Below, piece after piece: positions 56,151-64,000 of a stretch of 64,000 nt of DNA. A program made the position numbers and the translations under genes. How positions within the stretch are numbered: position 1 is the stretch's first letter; every line of letters begins with the position of its first letter. Source of the stretch: Paenibacillus solanacearum (GTDB lineage: Bacteria > Bacillota > Bacilli > Paenibacillales > NBRC-103111); contig NZ_CAJVAS010000002.1 in the NCBI RefSeq assembly GCF_910593845.1, forward strand, positions 55,298 through 119,297. The letters are read 5' to 3'. The notes below the pieces were generated by a model. The model ran no database searches and was not told the origin of the DNA. It was given only the letters and a program-made list of their open reading frames with translations.

Positions 56151-57254
56151 TCAAATAATCATATAGACTGAACCTGGCAGTTCGACGACTCTCCGCGTCA
56201 ATAGTAAATTTATCAGAACTGAATGCAAATGTCCAAACGTAAATTGACTTTGGGTCAAGAGCTCGTCGACGCCCATCGGCTTGCAGGCGAGCAAGTCCAG
56301 CACTTTTTGTTCGTCTTCGCCTACGGGAACGGTCGTTTCCGTTGTATGATTAATGTATGCGGATCGTTCCAAACATATCCGGCCCGCGTATTCTTCCATG
56401 ATGTCCTGAGCTCCCGTGACAAGTTTGGCTCCCTGCTTCAACAGCGACAGCGTGCCCTGACTCTTGGGCGATGTGATCGGACCGGGAACCGCGAATACGT
56501 CTCTGGATTCATCAAGCGCCAGGTCGGCCGTGATGAGCGATCCGCTCTTCTCCGCAGCTTCCACAACGACAATGCCGAGGCTCAGCCCGGCGATAATGCG
56601 GTTGCGCTGGGGAAACAAGCCGGGATGCGACTTGGTGCCGATCGGATATTCCGATACCAGCAGCCCTTTGGTGCCAATGTTCCGGTACAGCGGCTTGTTC
56701 TCCGGCGGATACACTTCATTGATCGCGCAGCCTAGAACGGCGATCGTGCTTGCCTTTTCGCGAAGTGCTCCTTCATGCGCGGCACTGTCAACCCCGCGCG
56801 CCAAGCCGCTGACAACGCAAAATCCGTTTGCGGACAGCGATTGCGCCAGCCGTTCTGCCGTCGTCCGTCCGTAAGCCGTCGGCGTGCGCGTGCCAACGAT
56901 CCCGATGCAAGGCTGTGACATCAGCGCGATGTCGCCGATGTAGTACATGATCCACGGCGGGCTGGCCGTTTCCAGCAGCAGCTGCGGATAAGAATCATCC
57001 CATACGGTAATCCATCCGATGCCCCGCTCCGTATACTGCTTCATTGTCGCTTCCAGCCGCTGCGGCTCAAGCGCATCCAACCCTTTCCAAAGCACCTCGG
57101 CTTTGGCCGCTTGCAAGCCGAAGCCGATCCAGTCGTCTTTCGTAAAAGCAAGCATATCCGTCAACTGCGTAAACGTTTCGGTAAGCCGGCTAATCGTCTT
57201 AAAACCAATGCCTGCCATATGATGCAAAGCAAACAGCAGATCGCGGTTGTTCAT
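56151..57254 (-). CDS. dprA: DNA processing protein DprA (Smf)
   Basis: Loads RecA on incoming single-stranded DNA during transformation. 367 aa: N-terminal SAM-like domain, Rossmann fold (GIVGTRTPTAYGRTTAERLA, GLARGVDSAAHEGAL, FPQRNRIIAGLS) and a C-terminal winged-helix domain (about 305-365). ATG 57254; GGAG lies about 13 nt upstream so the site is unusually far. Encoded between sucD and topA as in Bacillus. Shows the genome keeps a competence gene here alongside ComM. Confidence 0.95.
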   Translation of the reverse strand: MNNRDLLFALHHMAGIGFKTISRLTETFTQLTDMLAFTKDDWIGFGLQAAKAEVLWKGLDALEPQRLEATMKQYTERGIGWITVWDDSYPQLLLETASPPWIMYYIGDIALMSQPCIGIVGTRTPTAYGRTTAERLAQSLSANGFCVVSGLARGVDSAAHEGALREKASTIAVLGCAINEVYPPENKPLYRNIGTKGLLVSEYPIGTKSHPGLFPQRNRIIAGLSLGIVVVEAAEKSGSLITADLALDESRDVFAVPGPITSPKSQGTLSLLKQGAKLVTGAQDIMEEYAGRICLERSAYINHTTETTVPVGEDEQKVLDLLACKPMGVDELLTQSQFTFGHLHSVLINLLLTRRVVELPGSVYMII

Positions 57255-57319
57255 CTAGTATATTACACTCCTTTGTATGGAAACAACTTTTGGGAATCGA
57301 AGATCATGGCGAAAACAAG

Positions 57320-57364
57320 AAAAAGCCTCCCATCACCGTCTTAATGAACGGAAATGAGAGGCTT
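57320..57364 (-). terminator. Intrinsic terminator downstream of sucD
   Basis: Coding strand: AAGCCTC-CAT-CCGT pairs imperfectly with ACGG-ATG-GAGGCTT, followed by TTTTTC. It begins about 32 nt after the sucD stop and marks the end of the sucCD transcript before dprA. Confidence 0.8.
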
Positions 57365-57395
57365 CTTGCCCAGCTCGTTTATATCGGAAACCTTA

Positions 57396-58328
57396 TTATT
57401 TCTTTGTAGTGCACTTTTCGAGCAGCCCTTTTTCTTCAAGCACGCTCACAAGCGTGGAGCCCATCTCGGAAGGCGTCGGAGCGACTTTAATGCCGCAGCG
57501 CTCCATTGTTGCCACTTTCTCAGCCGCCGTGCCTTTGCCTCCGGAAATGATGGCGCCGGCATGGCCCATCCGTTTGCCTGGAGGCGCCGTTTGACCGCCG
57601 ATAAAGCCGACAACCGGCTTCTTCATGTTCGCAGCGATCCATTCGGCCGCTTCTTCCTCAGCCGTACCGCCGATCTCGCCGATCATGATGACCGCGTACG
57701 TATCCGGATCTTCATTATACAGTTTCAAAATATCGATAAACTCGGAGCCTTTCACCGGGTCGCCGCCGATACCAACAGCGGTGGATTGACCAATACCGCG
57801 GGTAGTCAGCTGATGTACCGCTTCATATGTCAGCGTTCCGCTTCGGGAAACGACGCCAACGTGGCCAGGGGTATGAATATATCCCGGCATGATGCCGATT
57901 TTGATTTGACCCGGCGTGATGACGCCCGGGCAGTTCGGCCCGATCAGGCGAGTTTTCTTGCCTTCCATATAGCGGGCAACTTTCACCATATCGAGTACCG
58001 GAATGCCTTCCGTAATGCAGATGACGAGATCCAGTTCAGCGTCTACCGCTTCCATGATCGCGTCTGCAGCGAATGCTGGCGGAACGTAAATGACGGATGC
58101 CGTAGCGCCTGTTGCATTTTTCGCTTCCAGTACGGTGTCATACACAGGAAGCGTTACGGTCGTACCGTTTTCAAGCTCGAAATCGACGTTCATGCCGCCT
58201 TTACCAGGAACGGCACCGGCTACCATTTGCGTGCCGTATTCCAGACCGCCCTTGGTGTGGAACATCCCTGTTGTACCGGTCATGTTTTGTGTGATGACTT
58301 TCGTATTTTTATCGATCAAAATACTCAT
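57396..58328 (-). CDS. sucD: Succinyl-CoA synthetase (ADP-forming) alpha subunit
   Basis: TCA-cycle enzyme interconverting succinyl-CoA and succinate with nucleoside triphosphate formation. 310 aa from ATG 58328; an open frame reaches 58379 but adds non-family residues. N-terminal CoA-binding Rossmann domain ([20 protein letters not shown]) and the phospho-histidine His256 in [12 protein letters not shown]. 76 nt after sucC, ended by an intrinsic terminator. Confidence 0.97.
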   Translation of the reverse strand: MSILIDKNTKVITQNMTGTTGMFHTKGGLEYGTQMVAGAVPGKGGMNVDFELENGTTVTLPVYDTVLEAKNATGATASVIYVPPAFAADAIMEAVDAELDLVICITEGIPVLDMVKVARYMEGKKTRLIGPNCPGVITPGQIKIGIMPGYIHTPGHVGVVSRSGTLTYEAVHQLTTRGIGQSTAVGIGGDPVKGSEFIDILKLYNEDPDTYAVIMIGEIGGTAEEEAAEWIAANMKKPVVGFIGGQTAPPGKRMGHAGAIISGGKGTAAEKVATMERCGIKVAPTPSEMGSTLVSVLEEKGLLEKCTTKK

Positions 58329-58404
58329 TTCATTGTTCACATCCCTTGATTTTTTTGACGAGTAATATAATGAAATCACGTTCCCTGCACAGGGAAAGCG
58401 GAAA

Positions 58405-59565
58405 TTACTTCACGAGAGCAACGATTTTTTGCGCGCCGTCAGCCATCGAATCGGCTGCAACGATATTCAAACCGGACTCATTCAAAAGCTTTTTACCGAG
58501 TTCTACGTTCGTACCTTCCAGGCGTACAACAAGCGGACGGGACAAGCCAAGCTCTCTTGCAGCCGCTACAACGCCTTCCGCAATAATGTCGCACTTCATG
58601 ATGCCGCCGAAAATGTTGACAAAGATGCCTTTGACGTTTTCGTCGGAAAGGATGATTTTGAACGCTTCGGTTACTTTCTCTTTCGTCGCACCGCCCCCTA
58701 CATCAAGGAAGTTGGCCGGTTCGCCGCCGTAGTATTTGATAATGTCCATCGTTGCCATGGCAAGACCTGCGCCGTTGACCATGCAGCCGATGTTGCCGTC
58801 GAGCGCGATGTAGCTCAAATCGTATTTCGACGCTTGAATTTCCTTCTCGTCTTCTTCATCCAGGTCGCGAAGCTCTAGAATATCCTTATGACGGAACAGC
58901 GCGTTCGAATCGAAGTTCAATTTGGCGTCCAGCGCCATGACATTGCCGTCGCCCGTAACGACAAGCGGATTGATCTCGGCGATCGAGCAATCTTTTTCGA
59001 CAAATGCAGCATACAGCGCCAGCATGAATTTGACCGCTTTATTAACAAGCTCTCTCGGAATGTTGATCGCATAAGCGAGCTTGCGCGCTTGGAATGCTTG
59101 CAGACCTACAGCCGGATCGATGACTTCTTTGAAAATTTTCTCAGGCGTATGCGCGGCAACTTCTTCGATCTCCGTGCCGCCTTCTTCGGATGCCATCATA
59201 ACGACGCGACCGGTGCCGCGATCCACGACAACGCCCACATAATATTCTTTCTTAATATCGCAGCCCTGTTCGATCAACAGGCGCTTAACTTCTTTGCCTT
59301 CCGGTCCGGTTTGATGCGTTACGAGGACTTTACCCAAGATTTCGGAAGCATATGTACGAACATCGTCGAGATTTTTAGCTACTTTTACGCCGCCTGCTTT
59401 ACCGCGACCGCCCGCATGAATTTGCGCTTTTACGACGACGACCGGAGTACCCAGCGATTTCGCTGCTTCCACCGCTTCGTCCACCGTGAAAGCAACCTTT
59501 CCTTCAGGTACGGCAACCCCGTACTGCTTCAGCACTGCTTTGCCTTGATACTCATGGATATTCAT
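58405..59565 (-). CDS. sucC: Succinyl-CoA synthetase (ADP-forming) beta subunit
   Basis: ATP-grasp subunit giving nucleotide specificity and succinate binding. 386 aa. N-terminal [23 protein letters not shown]-grasp loop ([15 protein letters not shown]) and C-terminal [20 protein letters not shown] power-helix region are conserved. ATG 59565 follows AGGAGG. Its upstream region (59566-60127) carries a possible -10 TACAAT (59695-59700) without a convincing -35. Confidence 0.97.
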   Translation of the reverse strand: MNIHEYQGKAVLKQYGVAVPEGKVAFTVDEAVEAAKSLGTPVVVVKAQIHAGGRGKAGGVKVAKNLDDVRTYASEILGKVLVTHQTGPEGKEVKRLLIEQGCDIKKEYYVGVVVDRGTGRVVMMASEEGGTEIEEVAAHTPEKIFKEVIDPAVGLQAFQARKLAYAINIPRELVNKAVKFMLALYAAFVEKDCSIAEINPLVVTGDGNVMALDAKLNFDSNALFRHKDILELRDLDEEDEKEIQASKYDLSYIALDGNIGCMVNGAGLAMATMDIIKYYGGEPANFLDVGGGATKEKVTEAFKIILSDENVKGIFVNIFGGIMKCDIIAEGVVAAARELGLSRPLVVRLEGTNVELGKKLLNESGLNIVAADSMADGAQKIVALVK

Positions 59566-59764
59566 TTAGCAAAATCCTCCTATCAGTAATGGCTTACTAT
59601 ATGGATTCGACGGGTCCGCCAGCGGAGCCTATCGAAAGCTAACGAAGATTGTGAACACGGACGCCCGCTTGTCCTTGAAACACAAACTTTAATTATTGTA
59701 CCACTTTTTGTCGACGGTTTCCTTATATTTTGTGTTAAATACCCTTTTTTTCAATTGATTTTTT

Positions 59765-59821
59765 TTATTGAGATTGAAAAGAAAGGTTATTTGCAAAATA
59801 AACCTTTTTCTATCTCAATAA
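59765..59821. repeat. Long AT-rich stem-loop upstream of sucC
   Basis: Outer arms TTATTGAGAT / ATCTCAATAA are perfect; inner arms AAAGGTTATTT / AAATAAACCTTT pair with one mismatch around a short loop. An oligo-T tract (on the plus strand) lies before it. On the coding strand it is followed by A residues, so it is not a standard terminator for that strand. May be a sucCD leader element or a palindromic repeat. Confidence 0.65.
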
Positions 59822-60078
59822 CAGATTCTTCCTCTACTACGCGGTCGATCCTCGTCGAATGAACTCGAATTGAATTTGTTATAACGGAACAAAGCTCCAG
59901 CCTGCCCGATCATAACATGCCCAATTGCAGTTATATTATTTGTTCGCGGCCTCCCCATCACCAAGCATAAGCAAGACTCTTGATTAAGCCTTTCTTTAAA
60001 AAATCATCGTGGTTTCGCGTACGCTTGCTCCAACGATCCGAATGGTTCAGCTCCCCTGAAAGTTTGTATCGTCATAAC

Positions 60079-60112
60079 AAAAGCGCAGCTTCCCGATCGG
60101 AAAGTGCGCTTT
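60079..60112 (-). terminator. Hairpin terminator of the zinc-ribbon gene
   Basis: Coding strand AAAGCGCA-TTTCC pairs with GGGAA-TGCGCTTTTG around GATC. It starts about 15 nt after the stop of the 86-aa gene. T-run is short (TTTTG). Confidence 0.7.
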
Positions 60113-60127
60113 GAAGAAAAACCCATT

Positions 60128-60388
60128 TTACATATAGTTCGGATTGATCGGCGCTCCAGGCCGCGGCTCCCGCTCCGCTTGTTTCACAAACCGCATCTCG
60201 TTGCCGGTAAAGCTGCAAACGAGACATTGAATCGTCGGCTCGCTCGAATCTAGCTGCTCGGGCTCGCTGAAATCTTGTACGGCTCCGGTGACCGCATCCT
60301 TCATAAATCGCTGCGCATAATTGGAAATTACGCTAAATTTGACTCTGTTGGAACGGCAGTTCGGACAAAAATACGGTTTATCCTGCAT
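60128..60388 (-). CDS. Hypothetical zinc-ribbon protein
   Basis: 86 aa from ATG 60388, preceded by AGAGGTG at about 7-9 nt. Cys8/Cys11 (CPNC) and Cys55/Cys58 (CLVC) form a probable zinc ribbon. The sequence resembles small proteins common in Bacillales genomes without assigned role. The open frame continues upstream to 60541 but that extension has no site and lies on the comM promoter region, so it is excluded. DNA- or RNA-binding is possible; function unknown. Confidence 0.8.
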   Translation of the reverse strand: MQDKPYFCPNCRSNRVKFSVISNYAQRFMKDAVTGAVQDFSEPEQLDSSEPTIQCLVCSFTGNEMRFVKQAEREPRPGAPINPNYM

Positions 60389-60470
60389 GTTCTTATCACC
60401 TCTACATACATTTTCGCCCGTTCCCCCCGCTTTTAACCGTCCGTTCCATGATTTCGAAGCAATGGCAAAG

Positions 60471-60499
60471 TTGCGCATGCCCGCCAAACCTATTAATAT
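60471..60499 (+). promoter_or_regulatory. Candidate promoter for comM
   Basis: -35 TTGCGC (60471-60476), 17-bp spacer and -10 TAATAT (60494-60499), about 70 nt before the comM start. It is the only gene-serving plus-strand promoter found. It lies between the divergent zinc-ribbon and comM genes. Confidence 0.6.
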
Positions 60500-60571
60500 A
60501 GAAGAAACAGATCGGGCGGATAAGGAAGCACCTTTGGCCATGTTATTTTAATGGGAAAGGTGTGTTTTGCT

Positions 60572-62143
60572 ATGTACGGAAAAGTCGTCAGCGCGTGTCT
60601 GCACGGCGTGGAAGGCAAGATGGTCGAAGTAGAGGTCGATATCAGTAATGGTTTGCCGCAAAGCCAAATTGTAGGATTGCCGGATAGCGCCATTAAAGAA
60701 TCGATGGAGCGGGTTCGGGCTGCGATCAAAAACTCGGGATTTACGTTTCCGCTGCAGCGTATTACGATTAATCTCGCGCCAGCCGACGTCCGCAAAGAAG
60801 GCTCGGCCTTCGATCTGGCCATCGTGATCGCTATCCTCGCGACAAGCGGGCAGCTCAAGGCGGATCTATATAAGGACACGATTATTATCGGGGAGCTTTC
60901 GCTCGACGGCTCCGTCCGGCCGGTTCCAGGCGTGCTTTCGATGCTGTCCACCGCCCGCGCCTACGGGATCGCCAAAGCGGTCATCCCGCTCATGAATGCG
61001 GAGGAGGCTTCGTGGCTTCACGGATTCGAACTACGCCCCTTGTCGCATGTCAGCCAATTGGCTGCTAGCGGAAACGGCGAACCGGCCGGACCGGTCGATT
61101 CGGATCATTTCTACGCGACTGCCCCGACCGTCTCGCTTCCCGTGTTGCCGCATGCCCCGCAGCCGGACTACGCCGATGTTAGCGGGCAGCAGCATGTAAA
61201 AAGAGCACTGACGATCAGCGCGGCAGGTATGCATAACGTCTTACTTATTGGTCCACCAGGAACTGGAAAAACAATGCTGGCAAAGCGGCTTCCGACGATC
61301 ATGCCTCCGATGTCCGAGCAGGAATCGCTGGATGTGACGAAAGTTTACAGCGCTTCTGGGAAATTTGCCGATAGAAGAACGCTTGTTCGCGAACGACCTT
61401 TTCGGATGCCGCACCATACGATATCCGCCGCAGGCCTGATTGGGGGAGGTACGGTTCCCAAGCCGGGAGAAGTCAGTCTGGCGCATCGGGGCGTACTGTT
61501 TCTCGACGAGCTGCCGGAATTTTCGAGGCTTGCGCTGGAAGTGCTGCGCCAGCCGATGGAAGACCGGGTGGTGACGATCGGCCGAGCACGCGCCGTCTAT
61601 ACGTTCCCGTCGCACTTCCTGCTTGTTTCTTCGATGAACCCTTGTCCATGCGGATACTGGGGGAGCGAAACCGACCATCAAAGCTGTGTATGCAGCCCGC
61701 TGAAGGTAGCTGCCTATCGATCCAAAATTTCCGGCCCGCTGCTTGACCGCATCGATCTGCATGTGGAGGTGCCGAGAATCGAATATAAGCAGCTGGAATC
61801 CGCGCAGCAGCAGACGGCATCGGCCGAAATGCGCAGCCGCGTCGAGCAAGCGCACGCCATTCAAAAAGAACGCTACGCCCGGTTTGGCTTCACGTTTAAT
61901 AGCGAGTTGGGCGGCAGACTGCTGCGTGAGCACGTCCGGTTGGATAAAGCTTCGGCTGCACTGCTCGAAATGGCGTTTGAGCGGCTCGGGCTCAGTGTCA
62001 GAGCGCATGATCGGATATTGAAAATCGCCCGAACGATTGCCGATCTGGACCAACAGTCCGATGTGCGAAAAGAGCATGTTGCCGAAGCGCTGCAGTACCG
62101 GACGCTCGATAAAAAAATGAATCCGCAGCAGCCATCGTATTAG
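60572..62143 (+). CDS. comM: ComM/YifB family Mg-chelatase-like AAA+ ATPase
   Basis: AAA+ helicase; in Vibrio and other bacteria ComM drives branch migration during natural transformation. 523 aa from ATG 60572 (MYGKVVSACLHGVEGK); an ATG at 60551 lacks a site. N-terminal chelatase-type domain, Walker A GPPGTGKT at 227-234, a DELPEF Walker B and a C-terminal Mg-chelatase domain; CPCGYWG and CVC cysteines resemble YifB zinc ligands. The only plus-strand gene in the window; its end overlaps yraN by 4 nt. Confidence 0.93.
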   Translation: MYGKVVSACLHGVEGKMVEVEVDISNGLPQSQIVGLPDSAIKESMERVRAAIKNSGFTFPLQRITINLAPADVRKEGSAFDLAIVIAILATSGQLKADLYKDTIIIGELSLDGSVRPVPGVLSMLSTARAYGIAKAVIPLMNAEEASWLHGFELRPLSHVSQLAASGNGEPAGPVDSDHFYATAPTVSLPVLPHAPQPDYADVSGQQHVKRALTISAAGMHNVLLIGPPGTGKTMLAKRLPTIMPPMSEQESLDVTKVYSASGKFADRRTLVRERPFRMPHHTISAAGLIGGGTVPKPGEVSLAHRGVLFLDELPEFSRLALEVLRQPMEDRVVTIGRARAVYTFPSHFLLVSSMNPCPCGYWGSETDHQSCVCSPLKVAAYRSKISGPLLDRIDLHVEVPRIEYKQLESAQQQTASAEMRSRVEQAHAIQKERYARFGFTFNSELGGRLLREHVRLDKASAALLEMAFERLGLSVRAHDRILKIARTIADLDQQSDVRKEHVAEALQYRTLDKKMNPQQPSY

Positions 62144-62508
62144 AAGGCGCTGCGGATATGGTCGATTGCGGATACATTTCCCAGCGTATCGGACATCACG
62201 GAGACGACGTCAAAGCGGATTTGACGCTCGTGCTCCTTTTTGTGCATGAGATATACTTGGGCCGTCTCCATCACTTGCCGCTGTTTTCGATAGTCAACTG
62301 ACTCGGCCGGCGTCCCGAAACCTGTCGAACTGCGCGTACGCACTTCGACAAAGACGAGCAGTTCGCCGTCCGCTGCCACGATATCGATCTCCCCGGAACG
62401 GCACCGCCAGTTTCGGTCCAGCACGGTAAGCCCTTGCTGCCGCAAATAAGTAGCTGCGGCCGATTCGCCGTGCGCGCCTAATTGTTTTTTGCTCAACCGT
62501 TCCTTCAT
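62140..62508 (-). CDS. yraN: YraN family nuclease-fold protein (UPF0102)
   Basis: 122 aa protein with a restriction-endonuclease-like fold: LGAHGESAAATYLRQQGLTV and the EIDIVAADGELLVFVEVRTR core (conserved Asp and EV-R/K). The exact substrate is unknown. The start ATG 62508 overlaps the upstream gene's stop (ATGA). It is convergent with comM and their ends overlap by 4 nt. Confidence 0.9.
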   Translation of the reverse strand: MKERLSKKQLGAHGESAAATYLRQQGLTVLDRNWRCRSGEIDIVAADGELLVFVEVRTRSSTGFGTPAESVDYRKQRQVMETAQVYLMHKKEHERQIRFDVVSVMSDTLGNVSAIDHIRSAF

Positions 62509-62813
62509 GACTCGTTCGGCCACCGCCCTGCTCGTTGATCTGACCGGTAAATAAAGGTCAGCACCTCGGCAACAAGCTGATACAGCTCGGCCGGAATTTC
62601 CTGGTCCAGATCCAGCTTAGACAGCACCTCGACGAGCGAAGCGTCTTCCTGAAGCGGGACTCCGTTTTCTTTTGCTTTGTCCATGATCGCTTCCGCAATA
62701 CGTCCCGTCCCTTTGGCTACGACCTTTGGCGCCAAGGTAGAATCCGGGGCATATTTAAGTGCGACCGCTTTTTTCAAACCGTTCGGCTGTTCGCTCTTCT
62801 TCTTCTGATTCAT
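62505..62813 (-). CDS. Orphan FlhB cytoplasmic-domain protein (EscU/YlqH type)
   Basis: 102 aa. Corresponds to the cytoplasmic part of FlhB: KKAVALKYAPDSTLAPKVVA and the NGVPLQEDASLVEVLSKLDL region align with the FlhB of this window. It has no membrane helices, and the NPTH autocleavage motif present in the full-length FlhB (277-280) is missing. ATG 62813 overlaps the FliK-like stop. Similar to YlqH of B. subtilis, found in the same place. Confidence 0.85.
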   Translation of the reverse strand: MNQKKKSEQPNGLKKAVALKYAPDSTLAPKVVAKGTGRIAEAIMDKAKENGVPLQEDASLVEVLSKLDLDQEIPAELYQLVAEVLTFIYRSDQRAGRWPNES

Positions 62814-64000
62814 AGGCGGATATCCACGCCTTTGTAAGGAGTTCGCCCGTAAACTGACGCGAGCTGAGCCGAGGGGGAGTCGGCTGCGCCGGATGGCGTG
62901 GAACTTCCCTCTGCACGGGCAGCGGTTTTGTCCGGATAAGGACTGCACTTCATGGAGATGAACTGGTAACCTACCGAGGCAAGACCTTGTGCGATCTCTT
63001 CTTTATTCGTTTCGAGAAGCTGCTGCACAAACGGCAAGTTGTTATGAATATGCAAGCTGACAATCCGATTGACGACCTGCACGTCGATCATCGTATCACC
63101 AAGCGCTTTCATTTGCAGATCGAATACAAGCCGGCAGTTGCTTGCGTCGAGACGGCCGTTTTTCCCTTTACGGGATTGAATATGAACGGCCGCCGTCTGT
63201 TCCCCATTCGCGTCGATGATCGGAACGAACAGCGTCATATGGGAAAACAGCGCGGTCCGGTCTTGCGTCAAAAGCAGCTGCTGTCCCGTAATCTGTTGTA
63301 CGGCTTGCTGCGCCGCTTCCTTCACGTTTGTAGGCACATCGCTTGCTTGCGACAGCTGAAGCAGCACGCTCTTGAGCGTATCCGCCGTTTTCTGGGCATC
63401 GGGCCCGGCGGCGGCCGGAAACGGCGCCTGCTCCGCCGGATCGCGATCGATTTGCTTGAGCGAATGATACTCATGCTCAACGCCGAGCGCTTTCATCAGG
63501 CGGCTGAGCACATGCTCGCCCGCCGGCGCATTTGGCGCCTGCGTCTCCGCCGCTGCCGGCTGCGCAGGCGCTTGCCCGGACCGTGCGGCTGGCGCGTCGG
63601 CGGCCGTGGCCGCGCCTTGCGGCGCAGTGGCGCTGCCCGCGCTCGGAGACGGCTGCGCATCAGGCCGAGCCGCAGCCTCGCCGCTCGGGGCGGCCGCCGG
63701 CGCGGCAGTCGCCAGCGCCGGCTTCGCCCCCGCCTGCGCCGCGCTGGCCGCTGCGCCTTCGGGCGGCGGCGCTCCCGCGCCCGCGCTGCCTTGCGCGGCT
63801 GACGGCGCCGCAGCACCCGGCGGCGGCACCTCGCCGCCGGCCTGCGCCTGCGCGGCACCGCTGCCCGCTGGCGCAGGCTGCGAGAGGCCCGTGCCAGCCG
63901 CTTGCGGCGCGCCTGTGCTGGCGGGGCCCTGCTGCCCCGCCGCGGGCAAGCCCGCCTGCGACGCTGGCGTCCCTGCGGCGGCGGCCAGCTTCGGCGCCGC
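62810..64000 (-). CDS. FliK-like protein, 5' end beyond window (YlqG-type)
   Basis: At least 397 codons, open to the right edge; the true start lies outside. Residues in view: first about 215 are extremely Ala/Pro/Gly/Gln-rich, encoded by very GC-rich DNA. The C-terminal half has a FliK-C-terminal-like fold (LVFDLQMKALGDTMIDVQVV and VSLHIHNNLPFVQQLLETNK). Encoded just ahead of the orphan FlhB-C protein. Likely YlqG orthologue by position. Role inferred, not shown. Confidence 0.75.
   Translation of the reverse strand, partial: AAPKLAAAAGTPASQAGLPAAGQQGPASTGAPQAAGTGLSQPAPAGSGAAQAQAGGEVPPPGAAAPSAAQGSAGAGAPPPEGAAASAAQAGAKPALATAAPAAAPSGEAAARPDAQPSPSAGSATAPQGAATAADAPAARSGQAPAQPAAAETQAPNAPAGEHVLSRLMKALGVEHEYHSLKQIDRDPAEQAPFPAAAGPDAQKTADTLKSVLLQLSQASDVPTNVKEAAQQAVQQITGQQLLLTQDRTALFSHMTLFVPIIDANGEQTAAVHIQSRKGKNGRLDASNCRLVFDLQMKALGDTMIDVQVVNRIVSLHIHNNLPFVQQLLETNKEEIAQGLASVGYQFISMKCSPYPDKTAARAEGSSTPSGAADSPSAQLASVYGRTPYKGVDIRL

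Larger units (their letters stand above)
59566..60127. other. Gene-free interval upstream of sucC
   Basis: 562 bp. It holds an AT-rich stretch, a long stem-loop (59765-59821), a candidate -10 TACAAT for sucC on the coding strand (59695-59700) and, at its far end, the hairpin terminator of the zinc-ribbon gene (60079-60112). No open frame with a ribosome binding site and no RNA gene was recognised. Confidence 0.7.

Noticed and set aside
62987..63802. 271-aa Arg-rich plus-strand open frame opposite the FliK-like gene
   Set aside because: GC-rich antisense shadow; no ribosome site and extreme arginine content.

Overview
This window is a conserved chromosomal block from a low-GC Gram-positive bacterium of the order Bacillales, most likely Paenibacillaceae (Paenibacillus/Cohnella-like). 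The evidence is the Bacillus-type gene order (sucCD, dprA, topA, trmFO, hslVU, codY, fla/che, sigD, rpsB, tsf, pyrH, frr, uppS, cdsA, dxr, rseP, proS, polC, rimP, nusA, ylxR, ylxQ, infB). Family members support this: Gram-positive PolC, CodY, CheC/CheD, FliY, FlbD and TrmFO. Strong AGGAGG ribosome binding sites and many TTG/GTG starts fit as well. Family placement is inference; no 16S or other taxonomic marker is present.

Almost every gene lies on the minus strand, so transcription runs from high to low coordinates. Read in that direction, 64000-62140 holds a FliK-like protein cut by the window edge, an orphan FlhB C-domain protein and YraN. ComM (60572-62143) is the only plus-strand gene. 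A small zinc-ribbon protein, sucC-sucD, dprA, topA, trmFO, hslV-hslU and codY follow. After the codY terminator and a candidate promoter comes the roughly 31-kb fla/che cluster: flgB flgC fliE fliF fliG fliH fliI fliJ motE fliK flgD (TIGR02530 gene) flgE flbD fliL fliM fliY cheY fliO fliP fliQ fliR flhB flhA flhF flhG cheB cheA cheW cheC cheD (140-aa membrane protein) sigD. Its tail is a less characterised set between sigD and rpsB: a FapA/DUF342 protein, a 106-aa unknown, a SwrB-position coiled-coil protein and an MltG/YceG-like protein.

The remainder is core housekeeping: ribosomal protein S2 and EF-Ts with their own promoter and terminators, UMP kinase and ribosome recycling factor. Envelope and isoprenoid genes follow (uppS, cdsA, dxr, rseP), then proS and polC, and a new promoter driving rimP-nusA-ylxR-ylxQ-infB. 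InfB runs off the left edge.

The genes work together as a basal body/hook/export-apparatus assembly line (flg, fli, flh), its chemotaxis controller (CheA, W, Y, B, C, D, FliY) and the sigma factor for late flagellar genes (SigD). Many neighbours overlap by ATGA, which indicates translational coupling.

I found no mobile element, CRISPR array, rRNA, tRNA or defence cassette, and nothing that amounts to a wholly new system. The points most worth a second look are the 45-bp tandem inverted-repeat element between hslV and hslU, long hairpins at polC/proS, cheA/cheW and upstream of sucC, the missing xerC between trmFO and hslV, the HslV N-terminus, the orphan FliK-like/FlhB-C pair, and the poorly characterised genes flanking sigD.
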